A DNA stretch of 64,000 nt, from NCBI GenBank assembly GCA_030681615.1, contig JAUXSA010000073.1, positions 18,272 to 82,271 of the forward strand, read 5' to 3'. This document shows, piece after piece, positions 53,379 through 62,082 of the stretch. The DNA is from Bacteroidota bacterium (GTDB lineage Bacteria; Bacteroidota; Bacteroidia; B-17B0; Aurantibacillaceae). Position 1 is the first letter of the stretch, and every line of letters begins with the position of its first letter. Under the pieces are notes generated by a model. The model was given only the letters and a program-made list of their open reading frames with translations. It made no database searches and was not told where the DNA came from. Position numbers and translations under genes: made by a program.

Positions 53379-54146
53379 ATGATAAAAGTTTATTCCAGGA
53401 TAGTGTTTGAGCTCTTCAAAGAAAAAGTAAGAAGATTTGTGCACCCACAAATTTACAAGGAAAATAAGGCGCTTTTTTTGGAAAGGAAAGATTTCTATTC
53501 AACTTTCCTTTCAGCAAATGATCTTGTTTTTGATGTTGGAGCAAACGTGGGTAATAGGGTGGAGGTTTTTTTAAGTATAAAGAATAAAGTAGTTGCCATT
53601 GAACCACAAAATTATTGCTATGAATTTTTAAAAAAGAAATTTGGTAACGCCATTATTTTACAAAAAATAGCGTTAGGTTCAAAAAAAGATGAGTTACCCA
53701 TGTATGTCAATTCTAAAACATCTACTATATCCTCGCTTTCAAAAGAATGGATAGATGTAATGAAAGACACCCGGTTTAAAGGCGAAGAGTGGAATAAAAC
53801 CGAGCAGGTTGTTGTTGATACACTCGATAATCTTATTGCACAATACGGTACGCCAAAATTCATTAAAATTGATGTGGAGGGTTTTGAAGTGGATGTTTTA
53901 AAAGGACTTACAAAACCGGTGCCATTTATTTCTTTCGAATACGCAACGCCTGAACATGTTGAACGCTTGAATGAATGCCTTGCGTTAATCGATAAACTAA
54001 GCCCAAAATACCTTTGTAATTTCAGCGCCGGCGAAAAAAACAAATTCGTTCTAAACGAATGGCTTACAATTACAGATTTTAAAAATAGTATAACCAAAAA
54101 TATGGAAGTCTTAGAAGGCTTTGGGGATGTTTACGTAAAACTCTAA
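53379..54146 (+). CDS. FkbM-family methyltransferase
   Basis: 255 residues. Motif I LVFDVGANVGNRVEVF, motif II VVAIEPQNYCYEFLKK, the middle segment with SSLSKEWID, and the FkbM signature FIKIDVEGFEVDVLKGL are all present. FkbM enzymes O-methylate hydroxyls, often sugars in glycans. Its position suggests methylation of the cluster product. Confidence 0.9.
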   Translation: MIKVYSRIVFELFKEKVRRFVHPQIYKENKALFLERKDFYSTFLSANDLVFDVGANVGNRVEVFLSIKNKVVAIEPQNYCYEFLKKKFGNAIILQKIALGSKKDELPMYVNSKTSTISSLSKEWIDVMKDTRFKGEEWNKTEQVVVDTLDNLIAQYGTPKFIKIDVEGFEVDVLKGLTKPVPFISFEYATPEHVERLNECLALIDKLSPKYLCNFSAGEKNKFVLNEWLTITDFKNSITKNMEVLEGFGDVYVKL

Positions 54147-54247
54147 GGAAGGCCATTATTCAAAGAATATCCGCAATTTTTCATTTATTTTAACGATTGT
54201 AATAAATTTGTTGCTAAATTAGGCATTGTAACAAGTTTTGTTCAGTT

Positions 54248-55003
54248 ATGAAAAGCATTATCATTAGGTTCTTACAATCATTATTCTCTAATAAAACGAT
54301 CTTTCTTAAAACCAAAGACACTGTTTTTTGTAATCCTGCCGAACATTTTTTCCGTCTTACAAATTACGCTAATAAAAAGTATGCAGATAAATTAGCTTTA
54401 CCAATTATAGATGTTGGGGCGGCTAACGGAGAATCTGCAGCCTATTTTTCCAAAAATTTTATTAACGCACCAGTACTTGCTTTTGAACCTTTTATAAAAA
54501 TGTTTCACATTGCGCAAGAAACAAATCGGGGTAACAAAAATGTAATTATTAAAAATCTTGCTTTGGATAGCTCTATCGGTAAAAAAGAAATTAATATCAC
54601 AGCTAATTATGTATCTTCCTCTATTCACGAATTAAACAGTTCTGAAATAAGCAAGCAAACAGACGAACAAAAAAAGAAATTTGAAGTAATAAAAAAGCAA
54701 GAAATAAGTACATCTACTCTTGATGAAGAAACAAAATCGATCAAAGAAATTCTCTTAATAAAACTTGACACTCAGGGAAGTGAATTAAATATCCTAAAAG
54801 GAGGCATTGAAACTTTAAAAAAAACAAATTTGTTACTTATCGAAATGAGTAACCATGACATGTATACGAATGGTTGCAAATATTATGAAGTTGATCAGTT
54901 CTTAAGGGATAATTTTTTTAATCTGGTTGATATAATTGTAGTATACAGGCCTGAAGGCGCTTTGGAATATGATGCAATTTATGAAAGGTCACACAATTTA
55001 TAA
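54248..55003 (+). CDS. FkbM-family methyltransferase (second copy)
   Basis: 251 residues. Motif I is PIIDVGAANGESAAYFSK, motif II VLAFEPFIKMFHI, and the closing signature LIKLDTQGSELNILKGG has Gln in place of the usual Glu, a common variant. Only distantly similar to the preceding FkbM gene, so the two are likely to act at different positions. A 101-bp AT-rich gap separates them, which may carry a promoter, though I see no clean TAnnTTTG box. Confidence 0.88.
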   Translation: MKSIIIRFLQSLFSNKTIFLKTKDTVFCNPAEHFFRLTNYANKKYADKLALPIIDVGAANGESAAYFSKNFINAPVLAFEPFIKMFHIAQETNRGNKNVIIKNLALDSSIGKKEINITANYVSSSIHELNSSEISKQTDEQKKKFEVIKKQEISTSTLDEETKSIKEILLIKLDTQGSELNILKGGIETLKKTNLLLIEMSNHDMYTNGCKYYEVDQFLRDNFFNLVDIIVVYRPEGALEYDAIYERSHNL

Positions 55004-55017
55004 AAATCGCGCTATAC

Positions 55018-56013
55018 TTGCCTGTAAATAATCCTAAAATATCTATTCTAATACCAACTCTTAGCCAGGGACAATTTATTGAAGAAACTATTTTGTCTAT
55101 ACTTGATCAAACTTACAAAAATTTCGAGATCATTATTGTTGATGGAGGAAGTACAGATAATACTCTTTCAATAATAAAAAAATATGAAAAACACATCAAG
55201 TATTGGATAAGTGAAAAGGATAGTGGACAAAGCAGCGCAATAAATAAAGGATTGAAAATATCAAGCGGCGAAATTGTTACCTGGCTTAACAGCGATGACC
55301 GCTATGAGTTAACAACACTTCAAATAGTTAAAGATGCGTTTACGAATGATCCTGAAATAGACATTTTACACGGAAAGACAAAACTATTCGGTGAAGCTAT
55401 TAAGACTAAGATCATCGGCCTTGAAAAAGACATTCCATTATATGAATATCTTTCATATATGAGATTTCCACAACCATCATCGTTTCTAAAAAAAGAGTTT
55501 TTAAACAGTCAGTTTCTGGTTAATGAAAATCTACACTATGCAATGGATTTTGAATTAATAGCGCGCGCTATTTTACTTGGAGCTAAAATAAAAAGGATAG
55601 ATGATATATTATCACATTACAGGATGCATAAAAATTCGAAATCCAATGATGAGATGAAATTCTTAACCGAATGGGCAATTATTGTACAAAAAATACTTCT
55701 CTCGTTGAACAATAAAACCCTTGCCGGAAAAATGGAAGAGCTTGAATTAGTTGGCCATACAGTAACAGGTAAATTTGAAACCACCATTGATCTTGACGCA
55801 AAAGCCGTTGAAACCGTTTTTCTGCAACACATTGATCTACATTATCACTATAATTACAGATTGTTCAATTATAAACAATGTGCAAAAATAAGTGCCTTTT
55901 TAAAAGAGAACTATAGCAGTTTTTATCTTACAAATAATTATAATAAGTATGATTTTAGACGTAAATTTATTCCGAAGTTTGTTTTCGAAATTGTAAGAAG
56001 ACTTAACAACTAG
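55018..56013 (+). CDS. Glycosyltransferase family 2
   Basis: 331 residues, GT-A fold. Typical elements are KISILIPTLSQGQFIEETI, FEIIIVDGGSTDNTLSII, YWISEKDSGQSSAINKGL and the DxD-like LNSDDRYE that binds the metal-nucleotide. The tail after ~220 is a variable extension. Start is TTG, with no better in-frame codon. Sugar unknown. Confidence 0.92.
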   Translation: MPVNNPKISILIPTLSQGQFIEETILSILDQTYKNFEIIIVDGGSTDNTLSIIKKYEKHIKYWISEKDSGQSSAINKGLKISSGEIVTWLNSDDRYELTTLQIVKDAFTNDPEIDILHGKTKLFGEAIKTKIIGLEKDIPLYEYLSYMRFPQPSSFLKKEFLNSQFLVNENLHYAMDFELIARAILLGAKIKRIDDILSHYRMHKNSKSNDEMKFLTEWAIIVQKILLSLNNKTLAGKMEELELVGHTVTGKFETTIDLDAKAVETVFLQHIDLHYHYNYRLFNYKQCAKISAFLKENYSSFYLTNNYNKYDFRRKFIPKFVFEIVRRLNN

Positions 56014-56017
56014 TTTT

Positions 56018-56896
56018 ATGTTTTTCTCAATTGTAATACCTACGCATAATAGGGCTGTAATTATACAGGAAACTTTGCATACGGTAATATCACAAACGTT
56101 TAGTGATTATGAAATAATTGTTGTTGATGACGGAAGTACAGATAATACCGGCGAAGTAATAGAACAGTTCAAAAATCCAAAAATAAAATACTTTTATAAA
56201 GAAAACGAAGAGCGCAGTATTGCCCGCAATTTTGGTGCAGACAAGGCAAAAGGTGAATATCTCATTTTTTTAGATTCAGACGATAAAATGAAAGAAGATC
56301 ACCTTTCATCGGTATATGATTTCATTCAGAAACAAAGTTCAGTGCCTAAATTTATATTTGCCGGATATATTATCCTTAATCCTGACAAAAGTCCATTGTA
56401 TGAATACGGGATTGATGGTTTTTTCCCTCCAAACAAATTGTTTTATGGAAACTTTTTAGGCTGCAGCTCAATTATTGTAGACAAGGAAATTTTTAAGAAA
56501 CATTATTTTAATACCCATAGCGGACTGATCCTTTTTGAAGACTGGGAGTTGTGGCTTCGCATAATTGCGGAAAACCAATTATACTGTTTTCCTGGAAAAT
56601 CTATAGTAATGATAAATCATGGCGGTCGTAGCGTATTAAATTACGGAGTTACGCAGATAAATGATAAAATATTACATTTTAAGAACCATGTGCTTAAAAC
56701 TTCTCCCGTAATAAAAAACTCATTTTTTCACCGCAGCACATTTTTAATGGGCATTTATTCTTATGCCGCCCTGCATATTGCCATGACGAAAAAAAATCCT
56801 TTAATAGCCATTAAGTATCTTTTTTTAAGCATCCTTAATAATCCTTTAATTCTCTTTAAGCGTAGGTGCTATGGAGTTATAAAACATTTATTTTGA
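56018..56896 (+). CDS. Glycosyltransferase family 2
   Basis: 292 residues, GT-A fold. FFSIVIPTHNRAVIIQETL, YEIIVVDDGSTDNTGEVI, RSIARNFGADKAKGEYLIFLDSDD (in parts) and LFEDWELWLRI, the last a conserved E-D-W acceptor-side motif. It starts 4 bp after the previous GT2 gene and overlaps the next gene. Donor and acceptor unknown. Confidence 0.92.
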   Translation: MFFSIVIPTHNRAVIIQETLHTVISQTFSDYEIIVVDDGSTDNTGEVIEQFKNPKIKYFYKENEERSIARNFGADKAKGEYLIFLDSDDKMKEDHLSSVYDFIQKQSSVPKFIFAGYIILNPDKSPLYEYGIDGFFPPNKLFYGNFLGCSSIIVDKEIFKKHYFNTHSGLILFEDWELWLRIIAENQLYCFPGKSIVMINHGGRSVLNYGVTQINDKILHFKNHVLKTSPVIKNSFFHRSTFLMGIYSYAALHIAMTKKNPLIAIKYLFLSILNNPLILFKRRCYGVIKHLF

Positions 56897-58098
56897 GTAG
56901 TTCTAAAAATATTCTGGTTATAACCTATTGGGGCTTTAATAGTTCCATCCTTCAATCTTATGCCCTGCCATATGTACGTATCATAAAAAAGAATCTTACT
57001 AAGGATAGTAAAGTATATCTTTTTACTTTAACACCAGCCTCTAAAAATTCGCATGAAGAGTATTTAAAAACAAAAGAAAGATTTGATAAAGAAGGAATTA
57101 AACTGGTAAATTTTACCTATTCGCCCTTTGGCTGGATGATGGTACTAAAATTTTTTTATATTTTTTTATCCCTCATTTTTTTGGTTCTAAAGAATAAGAT
57201 CAAGTATATTCATGCATGGTGCACTCCTGGAGGCGCCATCGGATATATTGTTTCGCTATTTACAGGCCGGCCACTTGTTCTGGACAGTTTTGAACCTCAT
57301 GCGCAATCAATGGTTGAAACTAAAACCTGGAAAAAAGATAGCTTCGTATTCAAGATACTTTTTAAATTAGAAAAACTCCAACTAAAAAAAGCCGTAAATG
57401 TTATTTGTGCAGCTGAAGGTATGATAGCATATTCCCAAAAAGTATACAATATCACAAAACCTAAATATTATGTGAAACCTGCATGTGTTGACCTTGCACT
57501 TTTTTCAAAAAAAGAAAAAAATATTTCTATTGCTCCAGGTCTTCAGCCGAACTCACTTGTATGTGTTTACATTGGAAAATTTGGCGACATATATCTATCG
57601 CAGGAAATTTTTGACTTTTTCAAAGTTGCTTCATCGCATTGGGGTGAAAAATTTAAAGTTCTATTATTAACCAATCATTCTGACAAAGAAATAAATACTT
57701 ATTGTGAAAGATCAGGACTAGATCGAAATGTGATCATTAAGCTCTTTGTTGAACACAGTCATGTTCCGGCCTATCTTTCATTAGGCGATTTTGGGATCTG
57801 CCCCGTTAAACCGATTCCTACAAAAGAATATTGCACACCCATTAAAAATGCTGAGTATTGGGCAATGGGACTTCCTGTTGTGATCACTAAAAATATTTCT
57901 ACAGACAGCAAATTGATCTCTGATAATAATATAGGTTATGTTCTCCAGGATCTAAGCAACGTAGAATATCTAAATGCTGCAAAAAAAATAGATGAGCTAT
58001 TAACAGATAAAGCTCTTGACAAAAAGATCAGGAAAATTGCCGAAACACATCGTAATTACACCATCGCTGAGCAGATCTACCATTCTATTTATTCTTAA
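56893..58098 (+). CDS. Glycosyltransferase, GT4-like (GT-B)
   Basis: About 401 residues. NILVITYWGFNSSILQS starts the N-terminal Rossmann fold; IHAWCTPGGAIGYIVS and LVLDSFEPHAQSMVE follow. The C-terminal half has LVCVYIGKFGDIYL and EYWAMGLPVVITKN, typical of GT4 donor domains. An ATG 27 nt upstream (56866) gives nine extra residues but overlaps the previous gene by 31 bp; TTG at 56893 gives the usual 4-bp TTGA overlap, so I prefer it. It converges on the membrane-protein gene with a 14-bp overlap. Confidence 0.85.
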   Translation: MSSSKNILVITYWGFNSSILQSYALPYVRIIKKNLTKDSKVYLFTLTPASKNSHEEYLKTKERFDKEGIKLVNFTYSPFGWMMVLKFFYIFLSLIFLVLKNKIKYIHAWCTPGGAIGYIVSLFTGRPLVLDSFEPHAQSMVETKTWKKDSFVFKILFKLEKLQLKKAVNVICAAEGMIAYSQKVYNITKPKYYVKPACVDLALFSKKEKNISIAPGLQPNSLVCVYIGKFGDIYLSQEIFDFFKVASSHWGEKFKVLLLTNHSDKEINTYCERSGLDRNVIIKLFVEHSHVPAYLSLGDFGICPVKPIPTKEYCTPIKNAEYWAMGLPVVITKNISTDSKLISDNNIGYVLQDLSNVEYLNAAKKIDELLTDKALDKKIRKIAETHRNYTIAEQIYHSIYS

Positions 58099-59431
58099 AA
58101 CTATCTTTATTTAAATTGTATAAAATAAAAAGCGAACAAAGATAGAACGGAATACAGGGGATTTTTAACCTCACTAAAGCACCATAATTCGCCGTTGTTA
58201 ATCCAATAGAAAATGCAAAGAATAAGGCGAACAAAAAAGAAAAGATCAATAATGGATTACTGAATAAAGATTTAAATAAGGTAGAGAATTTTACTTTTAT
58301 TAAAATATATAAACTAAAGCCCAGCATAAACAGATTTTCAAGACCTGATAGAAGCATTACCGCATTTCTAGTGTCCCAAATATAAGGCCTGAAAAAAGCC
58401 ATATTCAGTGCCGCAGGCAATTTTGAAACAATACCTGGAACTGTAGGCTCAAATATCCCAATGTTATAACTGTTTCCTCCATACTCTACCCTAATAAGAT
58501 CTTGTTGAGTTTTTACCGCTTTTTGTAATATTAACTCCAAACTGTACTCCCCCAGGTAATTTCCAAAAACCTGTAAGCACCCAATAACCAATAAGATCGT
58601 TGAGGAGAGTAGTATCGGTACGATCATTATTCTTAAGAAGGGGTTTTTTATTTTTCTTATTTTCTGGAAAAAAATCCAGATCAAAGATCCCGGTAGCAAC
58701 GCAAAAAAGTAATACGGTTTTATATAAATAAATATAATAATAGATATAGCGATCAGAAATAAGTATTTTAATTTTCTCTCCTTTAAAATTTGAAACTTAT
58801 ACAATCCATAGATATACAAACCTATTGCGCTGAGCGTATATGTATCTTTTAATATGCCCGAACCCCAGAAAAAAACAGAGGGGACAAAAAAAATAGCTAT
58901 CGCAAACTGTTTGCTTAACTCGGGGAAATTTTCAACAAATACAACATATAGTTTCCATAACCCAATAAAACTAAAACTGGTTAGTAAAATAGTTGTTGCA
59001 ATAAAACTCTTACCTGCCAGTAAACAAAATGGTACCGTAATAGAAACTGTAAACAAGGCATAATAATCGTTTGGGGCAAAATGAAAATATCCATAACTAT
59101 CGCTGTTTGACAATACTTCCCAAACGTTATGATTTTTATAATCAAGCATTTCAAAGAATTTAGCAAAATTTCCGTCTAACAATACATTTACAAAAGTTGT
59201 AGTAGACAAGAAATAATTTGTTACATCGCCACCTTCGGTATAATAAAAAGTATAAACTATACATAGGCCAATACCACCTATCATTTTGCAAACTAAGCCC
59301 GGAAGAAGATATCGGTAGTAAGGTTTTTCCTTTATATTTCTGGCAACGATAAGACGCGCATAAAAAAAAATGATTATGAAATAGAAAGGGGGTAATAAAA
59401 CATCGAATATATCTAAGACTGTATCCTGCAC
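58085..59431 (-). CDS. Polytopic membrane protein, polysaccharide polymerase/GT-C candidate
   Basis: 448 residues with about ten hydrophobic helices. The large loop after helix 2 holds EGGDVTNYF and later NDYYALF; a further motif, PSVFFWGSGILKDTYTLSAIGLY, is one I associate with Wzy/EpsG-like and GT-C-like membrane proteins of glycan clusters. It could polymerise or modify lipid-linked units. It is the only minus-strand gene inside the cluster apart from the deacetylase, so it has a separate promoter. The apparent start is GTG. The function is inferred from context. Confidence 0.65.
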   Translation of the reverse strand: MQDTVLDIFDVLLPPFYFIIIFFYARLIVARNIKEKPYYRYLLPGLVCKMIGGIGLCIVYTFYYTEGGDVTNYFLSTTTFVNVLLDGNFAKFFEMLDYKNHNVWEVLSNSDSYGYFHFAPNDYYALFTVSITVPFCLLAGKSFIATTILLTSFSFIGLWKLYVVFVENFPELSKQFAIAIFFVPSVFFWGSGILKDTYTLSAIGLYIYGLYKFQILKERKLKYLFLIAISIIIFIYIKPYYFFALLPGSLIWIFFQKIRKIKNPFLRIMIVPILLSSTILLVIGCLQVFGNYLGEYSLELILQKAVKTQQDLIRVEYGGNSYNIGIFEPTVPGIVSKLPAALNMAFFRPYIWDTRNAVMLLSGLENLFMLGFSLYILIKVKFSTLFKSLFSNPLLIFSFLFALFFAFSIGLTTANYGALVRLKIPCIPFYLCSLFILYNLNKDSFKNK

Positions 59432-59503
59432 AATCTTTAAAATTATGAAAAAAAACCTTATAATATTATTACTTACAGTTATTATGTTTCATTACTTTTA
59501 AAG

Positions 59504-60250
59504 GTGCATTTAAAGGAAATAAACCATATTACGTACCGGCGCTTGTTGTTTTCGGTAAATGATTGCTTTGTGAGTGACAATTCCCCTTTAAATGCCGATA
59601 TCAACTATTTTATCCAGTGTCCACACAATGTTAATGGCTCTTTAAATGAGTTCCATACTTTATTGATTGATCTTTCATTAGCAGAAACAGTTATAAGTCA
59701 GGGTATATACCATCGCACCTTATCTGAAATAAACTCTTTTATTAATAACCAACAATTTGAGTATGAAGTAAAATTAGGTTTAACTGATGCCGAATTGAAC
59801 AATTATATAAAACTGTTCGACACGTTTGCAGATCATAAAAAGATACGAAAAGCCGAGCGCTTCAGATTAAAAGCATACAACGATAATGGCATTCTTGCAG
59901 TTTCGTATATAAAACAGCAGGGTGAATTTATTTGCATTAATTTTTATAGAGCTACTAAACAACGCGCTACCAATTTGTATTCATTCCATTTAAAACATAC
60001 TTTAAATAATAAATTCAATAATTCTCATATAGGGCGTGCCCACAGAGCTTTGCACTGGCTAGATATACTTGCATTTAAAAAAGCACATGCAGCTTATTAC
60101 GATTTTTGCGGCTGGTATAATGGACAAGAAGACAAAGATCTTTTAAATATCAATCAATTTAAAGAGCAATTCACACAACACAAAGTGAAAGAATATAGTG
60201 GCGTTATTTACAAAAATAAGTTATTATTGTTTTTAAAAAAATTAAGATGA
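59504..60250 (+). CDS. GNAT/FemAB-like protein, function unknown
   Basis: 248 residues with no signal peptide. The C-terminal half (FICINFYRATKQRATNLYSF, AHRALHWLDILAFKKAHAAY, YDFCGWYNGQEDKDLLNI) resembles the acyltransferase fold of FemAB/GNAT-like enzymes, where YDF-G and a following FK element recur. If so, it would transfer an acyl or aminoacyl group. The N-terminal half is not recognised. Start is GTG; ATG codons upstream are cut off by stops. It shares the ATGA overlap with the methyltransferase downstream, so the two likely act together. Confidence 0.5.
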   Translation: MHLKEINHITYRRLLFSVNDCFVSDNSPLNADINYFIQCPHNVNGSLNEFHTLLIDLSLAETVISQGIYHRTLSEINSFINNQQFEYEVKLGLTDAELNNYIKLFDTFADHKKIRKAERFRLKAYNDNGILAVSYIKQQGEFICINFYRATKQRATNLYSFHLKHTLNNKFNNSHIGRAHRALHWLDILAFKKAHAAYYDFCGWYNGQEDKDLLNINQFKEQFTQHKVKEYSGVIYKNKLLLFLKKLR

Positions 60251-61011
60251 GTGAACTCAATTTAAACACATACAATTCTGATGCCGTAATAAAATGGTAC
60301 AAACACCTTAATGAGATCACCTTTGTTGAGAAAAAGATCTTTGAAACTCATAAAGACCTTCTTGCCAGTTCAAAAATATTGGATATAGGCATTGGCGGAG
60401 GCCGTACAACGGCATACTTACTTGATAAATGCAAAAGCTATACGGGTATTGATTATTCGAAAGGATTTGTAGATGCTGTTAAAAAAAAGTACCCAAATGC
60501 TGATATTCGATTAGCTGATGCAAGAGATTTGAAGGCCTTTGAAAATAACAGCTTCGATCTGGTTAATTTTTCGTTTAACGGTATAGATTATGTTGGTCCT
60601 GAAGACCGAAAAAAAATATTTAATGAGATTTACAGGGTCTTAAAGCCTGGCGCGTTTTTCTTTTTTTCTACACACAATAAAGATCATAAAACATTTGATC
60701 AGTTTCCATGGCTTGATAAAAACAACAGCTTTATTACCAATTTAAAAACATTTGTAAAACTTTTACCCTTTTTGCCAAGGCATTTGAAACAGAAAAGAAA
60801 AGAAATTAATTTGAATGATTATTCTGTGATCAACGACAGTGCTCACAACTATGGCTTACTTACTTTTTATACATCTCCACAGTTCTTAAAAAAGCAATTA
60901 ACACATCATAGTTTTAATGAAATTTGTTTACTCTCAAAAAATGGCGAAACTGTAAGCGATGATAAACTGGATGATTGGATCTTTGTAACTTGCAAACGTT
61001 CATCCGCGTAA
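60247..61011 (+). CDS. Class I SAM-dependent methyltransferase
   Basis: 254 residues. Clear motif I ILDIGIGGGRTTAYLLDK, motif II YTGIDYSKGFVDAVKK, DIRLADARDLKAFENNSFDL and YRVLKPGAFFFFSTH, a standard Methyltransf_11/25 core. Coupled to the GNAT-like gene. Its end overlaps the convergent deacetylase by 12 bp. Substrate unknown. Confidence 0.92.
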   Translation: MSELNLNTYNSDAVIKWYKHLNEITFVEKKIFETHKDLLASSKILDIGIGGGRTTAYLLDKCKSYTGIDYSKGFVDAVKKKYPNADIRLADARDLKAFENNSFDLVNFSFNGIDYVGPEDRKKIFNEIYRVLKPGAFFFFSTHNKDHKTFDQFPWLDKNNSFITNLKTFVKLLPFLPRHLKQKRKEINLNDYSVINDSAHNYGLLTFYTSPQFLKKQLTHHSFNEICLLSKNGETVSDDKLDDWIFVTCKRSSA

Positions 61012-61998
61012 CTTTTTATGAAACCCATTCATTAAAAAAAAAACCTCCGCGGCGCTATCCTGATGTACATTATAACGTGGAAGATCATATAAATAATCCT
61101 GATCTTTTTTAATACTATTGAGGTTCACAAAATCGTTTATCCTTGTAAAGCACAATTTATATAATTTTTTAGCTATGCTAATTGAAACCTCATTACAATT
61201 AGCAAAAGGAAAAGCAAAAGCATTTACTTCTTGTTTGGTTTCCTGCTCAATTATTTCTTTTGAATCTTTTAATTCACTTTCAACGAAAAAAGGATCAAAC
61301 TCTTTTTTAAAACTTGGATGTGTTAAACTGTGTGAGGCAACCGAAACTATATCTGAACCTAACATACGCAATTCATTAAAAGACAATAGTTCGTTTTCGA
61401 TTACCCGATTATCAGTAACAAATTTTTGCCTTAATTCAAATATCAGGCTCATTCTTTCTACATGTGACATGTTGCACAAATGTTTTGTAATGTCCAGGTT
61501 CAACTTAAAATAATTGTTTTTATCTCTATATTTAATTATTACGTTTCGCTGTGAGAAAAAATCAGATATATCGTTAAACGAATAATGTTTTATAAAAAAA
61601 ATAATTGCAGAGGTCCATATATGCCCTCTATTAGTTATTTGATAAGGTAAAATAAATAAAGTAGATGGAATTTTATGCTTTTTTAAAATAGGATAAGCGT
61701 AATCAAGGTAATCTTTATAGCCATCATCAAAGGTTATAAAACAGGCATTTTTTAACTCTGAGCTTGATTTTAAATAAAGATCATTAAGCGGTAATACAGT
61801 ATAATGCTTTTTAATCAGTATCAATATTTCTTCAAAAAGTTTTGGGTGTATTCCTGGCCAGATCTCGTCATACTCAGGAATGATCTTGTGGAAAACCAAA
61901 ACAGGCACCTTTCCGTTCTTACGGTTAAAGTATAACAGCCAATTCCCAACTCCTAATTTATACAGGCCCTTAAAAAAATAATTTCGAAATGAGGACAT
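61000..61998 (-). CDS. Polysaccharide deacetylase family protein
   Basis: 332 residues. The NodB-fold motif 1 is FITFDDGYKDYLDYAYP with the metal and base aspartates; motif 2 is VASHSLTHPSF with the metal-binding His pair; motif 3 is around AFPFANCNEVS. The N-terminal segment VPVLVFHKIIPEYDEI is typical of carbohydrate esterase 4 members that act on surface glycans. No signal peptide is apparent, so the location is uncertain. It is transcribed against the flow of the cluster. Confidence 0.9.
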   Translation of the reverse strand: MSSFRNYFFKGLYKLGVGNWLLYFNRKNGKVPVLVFHKIIPEYDEIWPGIHPKLFEEILILIKKHYTVLPLNDLYLKSSSELKNACFITFDDGYKDYLDYAYPILKKHKIPSTLFILPYQITNRGHIWTSAIIFFIKHYSFNDISDFFSQRNVIIKYRDKNNYFKLNLDITKHLCNMSHVERMSLIFELRQKFVTDNRVIENELLSFNELRMLGSDIVSVASHSLTHPSFKKEFDPFFVESELKDSKEIIEQETKQEVNAFAFPFANCNEVSISIAKKLYKLCFTRINDFVNLNSIKKDQDYLYDLPRYNVHQDSAAEVFFLMNGFHKKLRG

Positions 61999-62082
61999 AA
62001 TTGTTTTAAAAATAAACTAATAAACCATTATACACAAATTTTTATTTATATATTTATGCTTCTAAGAAATACACAAAAAGGT

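Noticed and set aside
53618..54097. Minus-strand open frame of 159 codons
   Set aside because: Antisense to a clear FkbM methyltransferase; low-complexity Ser/Phe-rich translation typical of a shadow frame.
43472..62000. Genomic island with mobile-element borders
   Set aside because: The cluster looks AT-rich, but I see no integrase, transposase, att repeats or tRNA at its edges, so transfer is not supported by the sequence alone.
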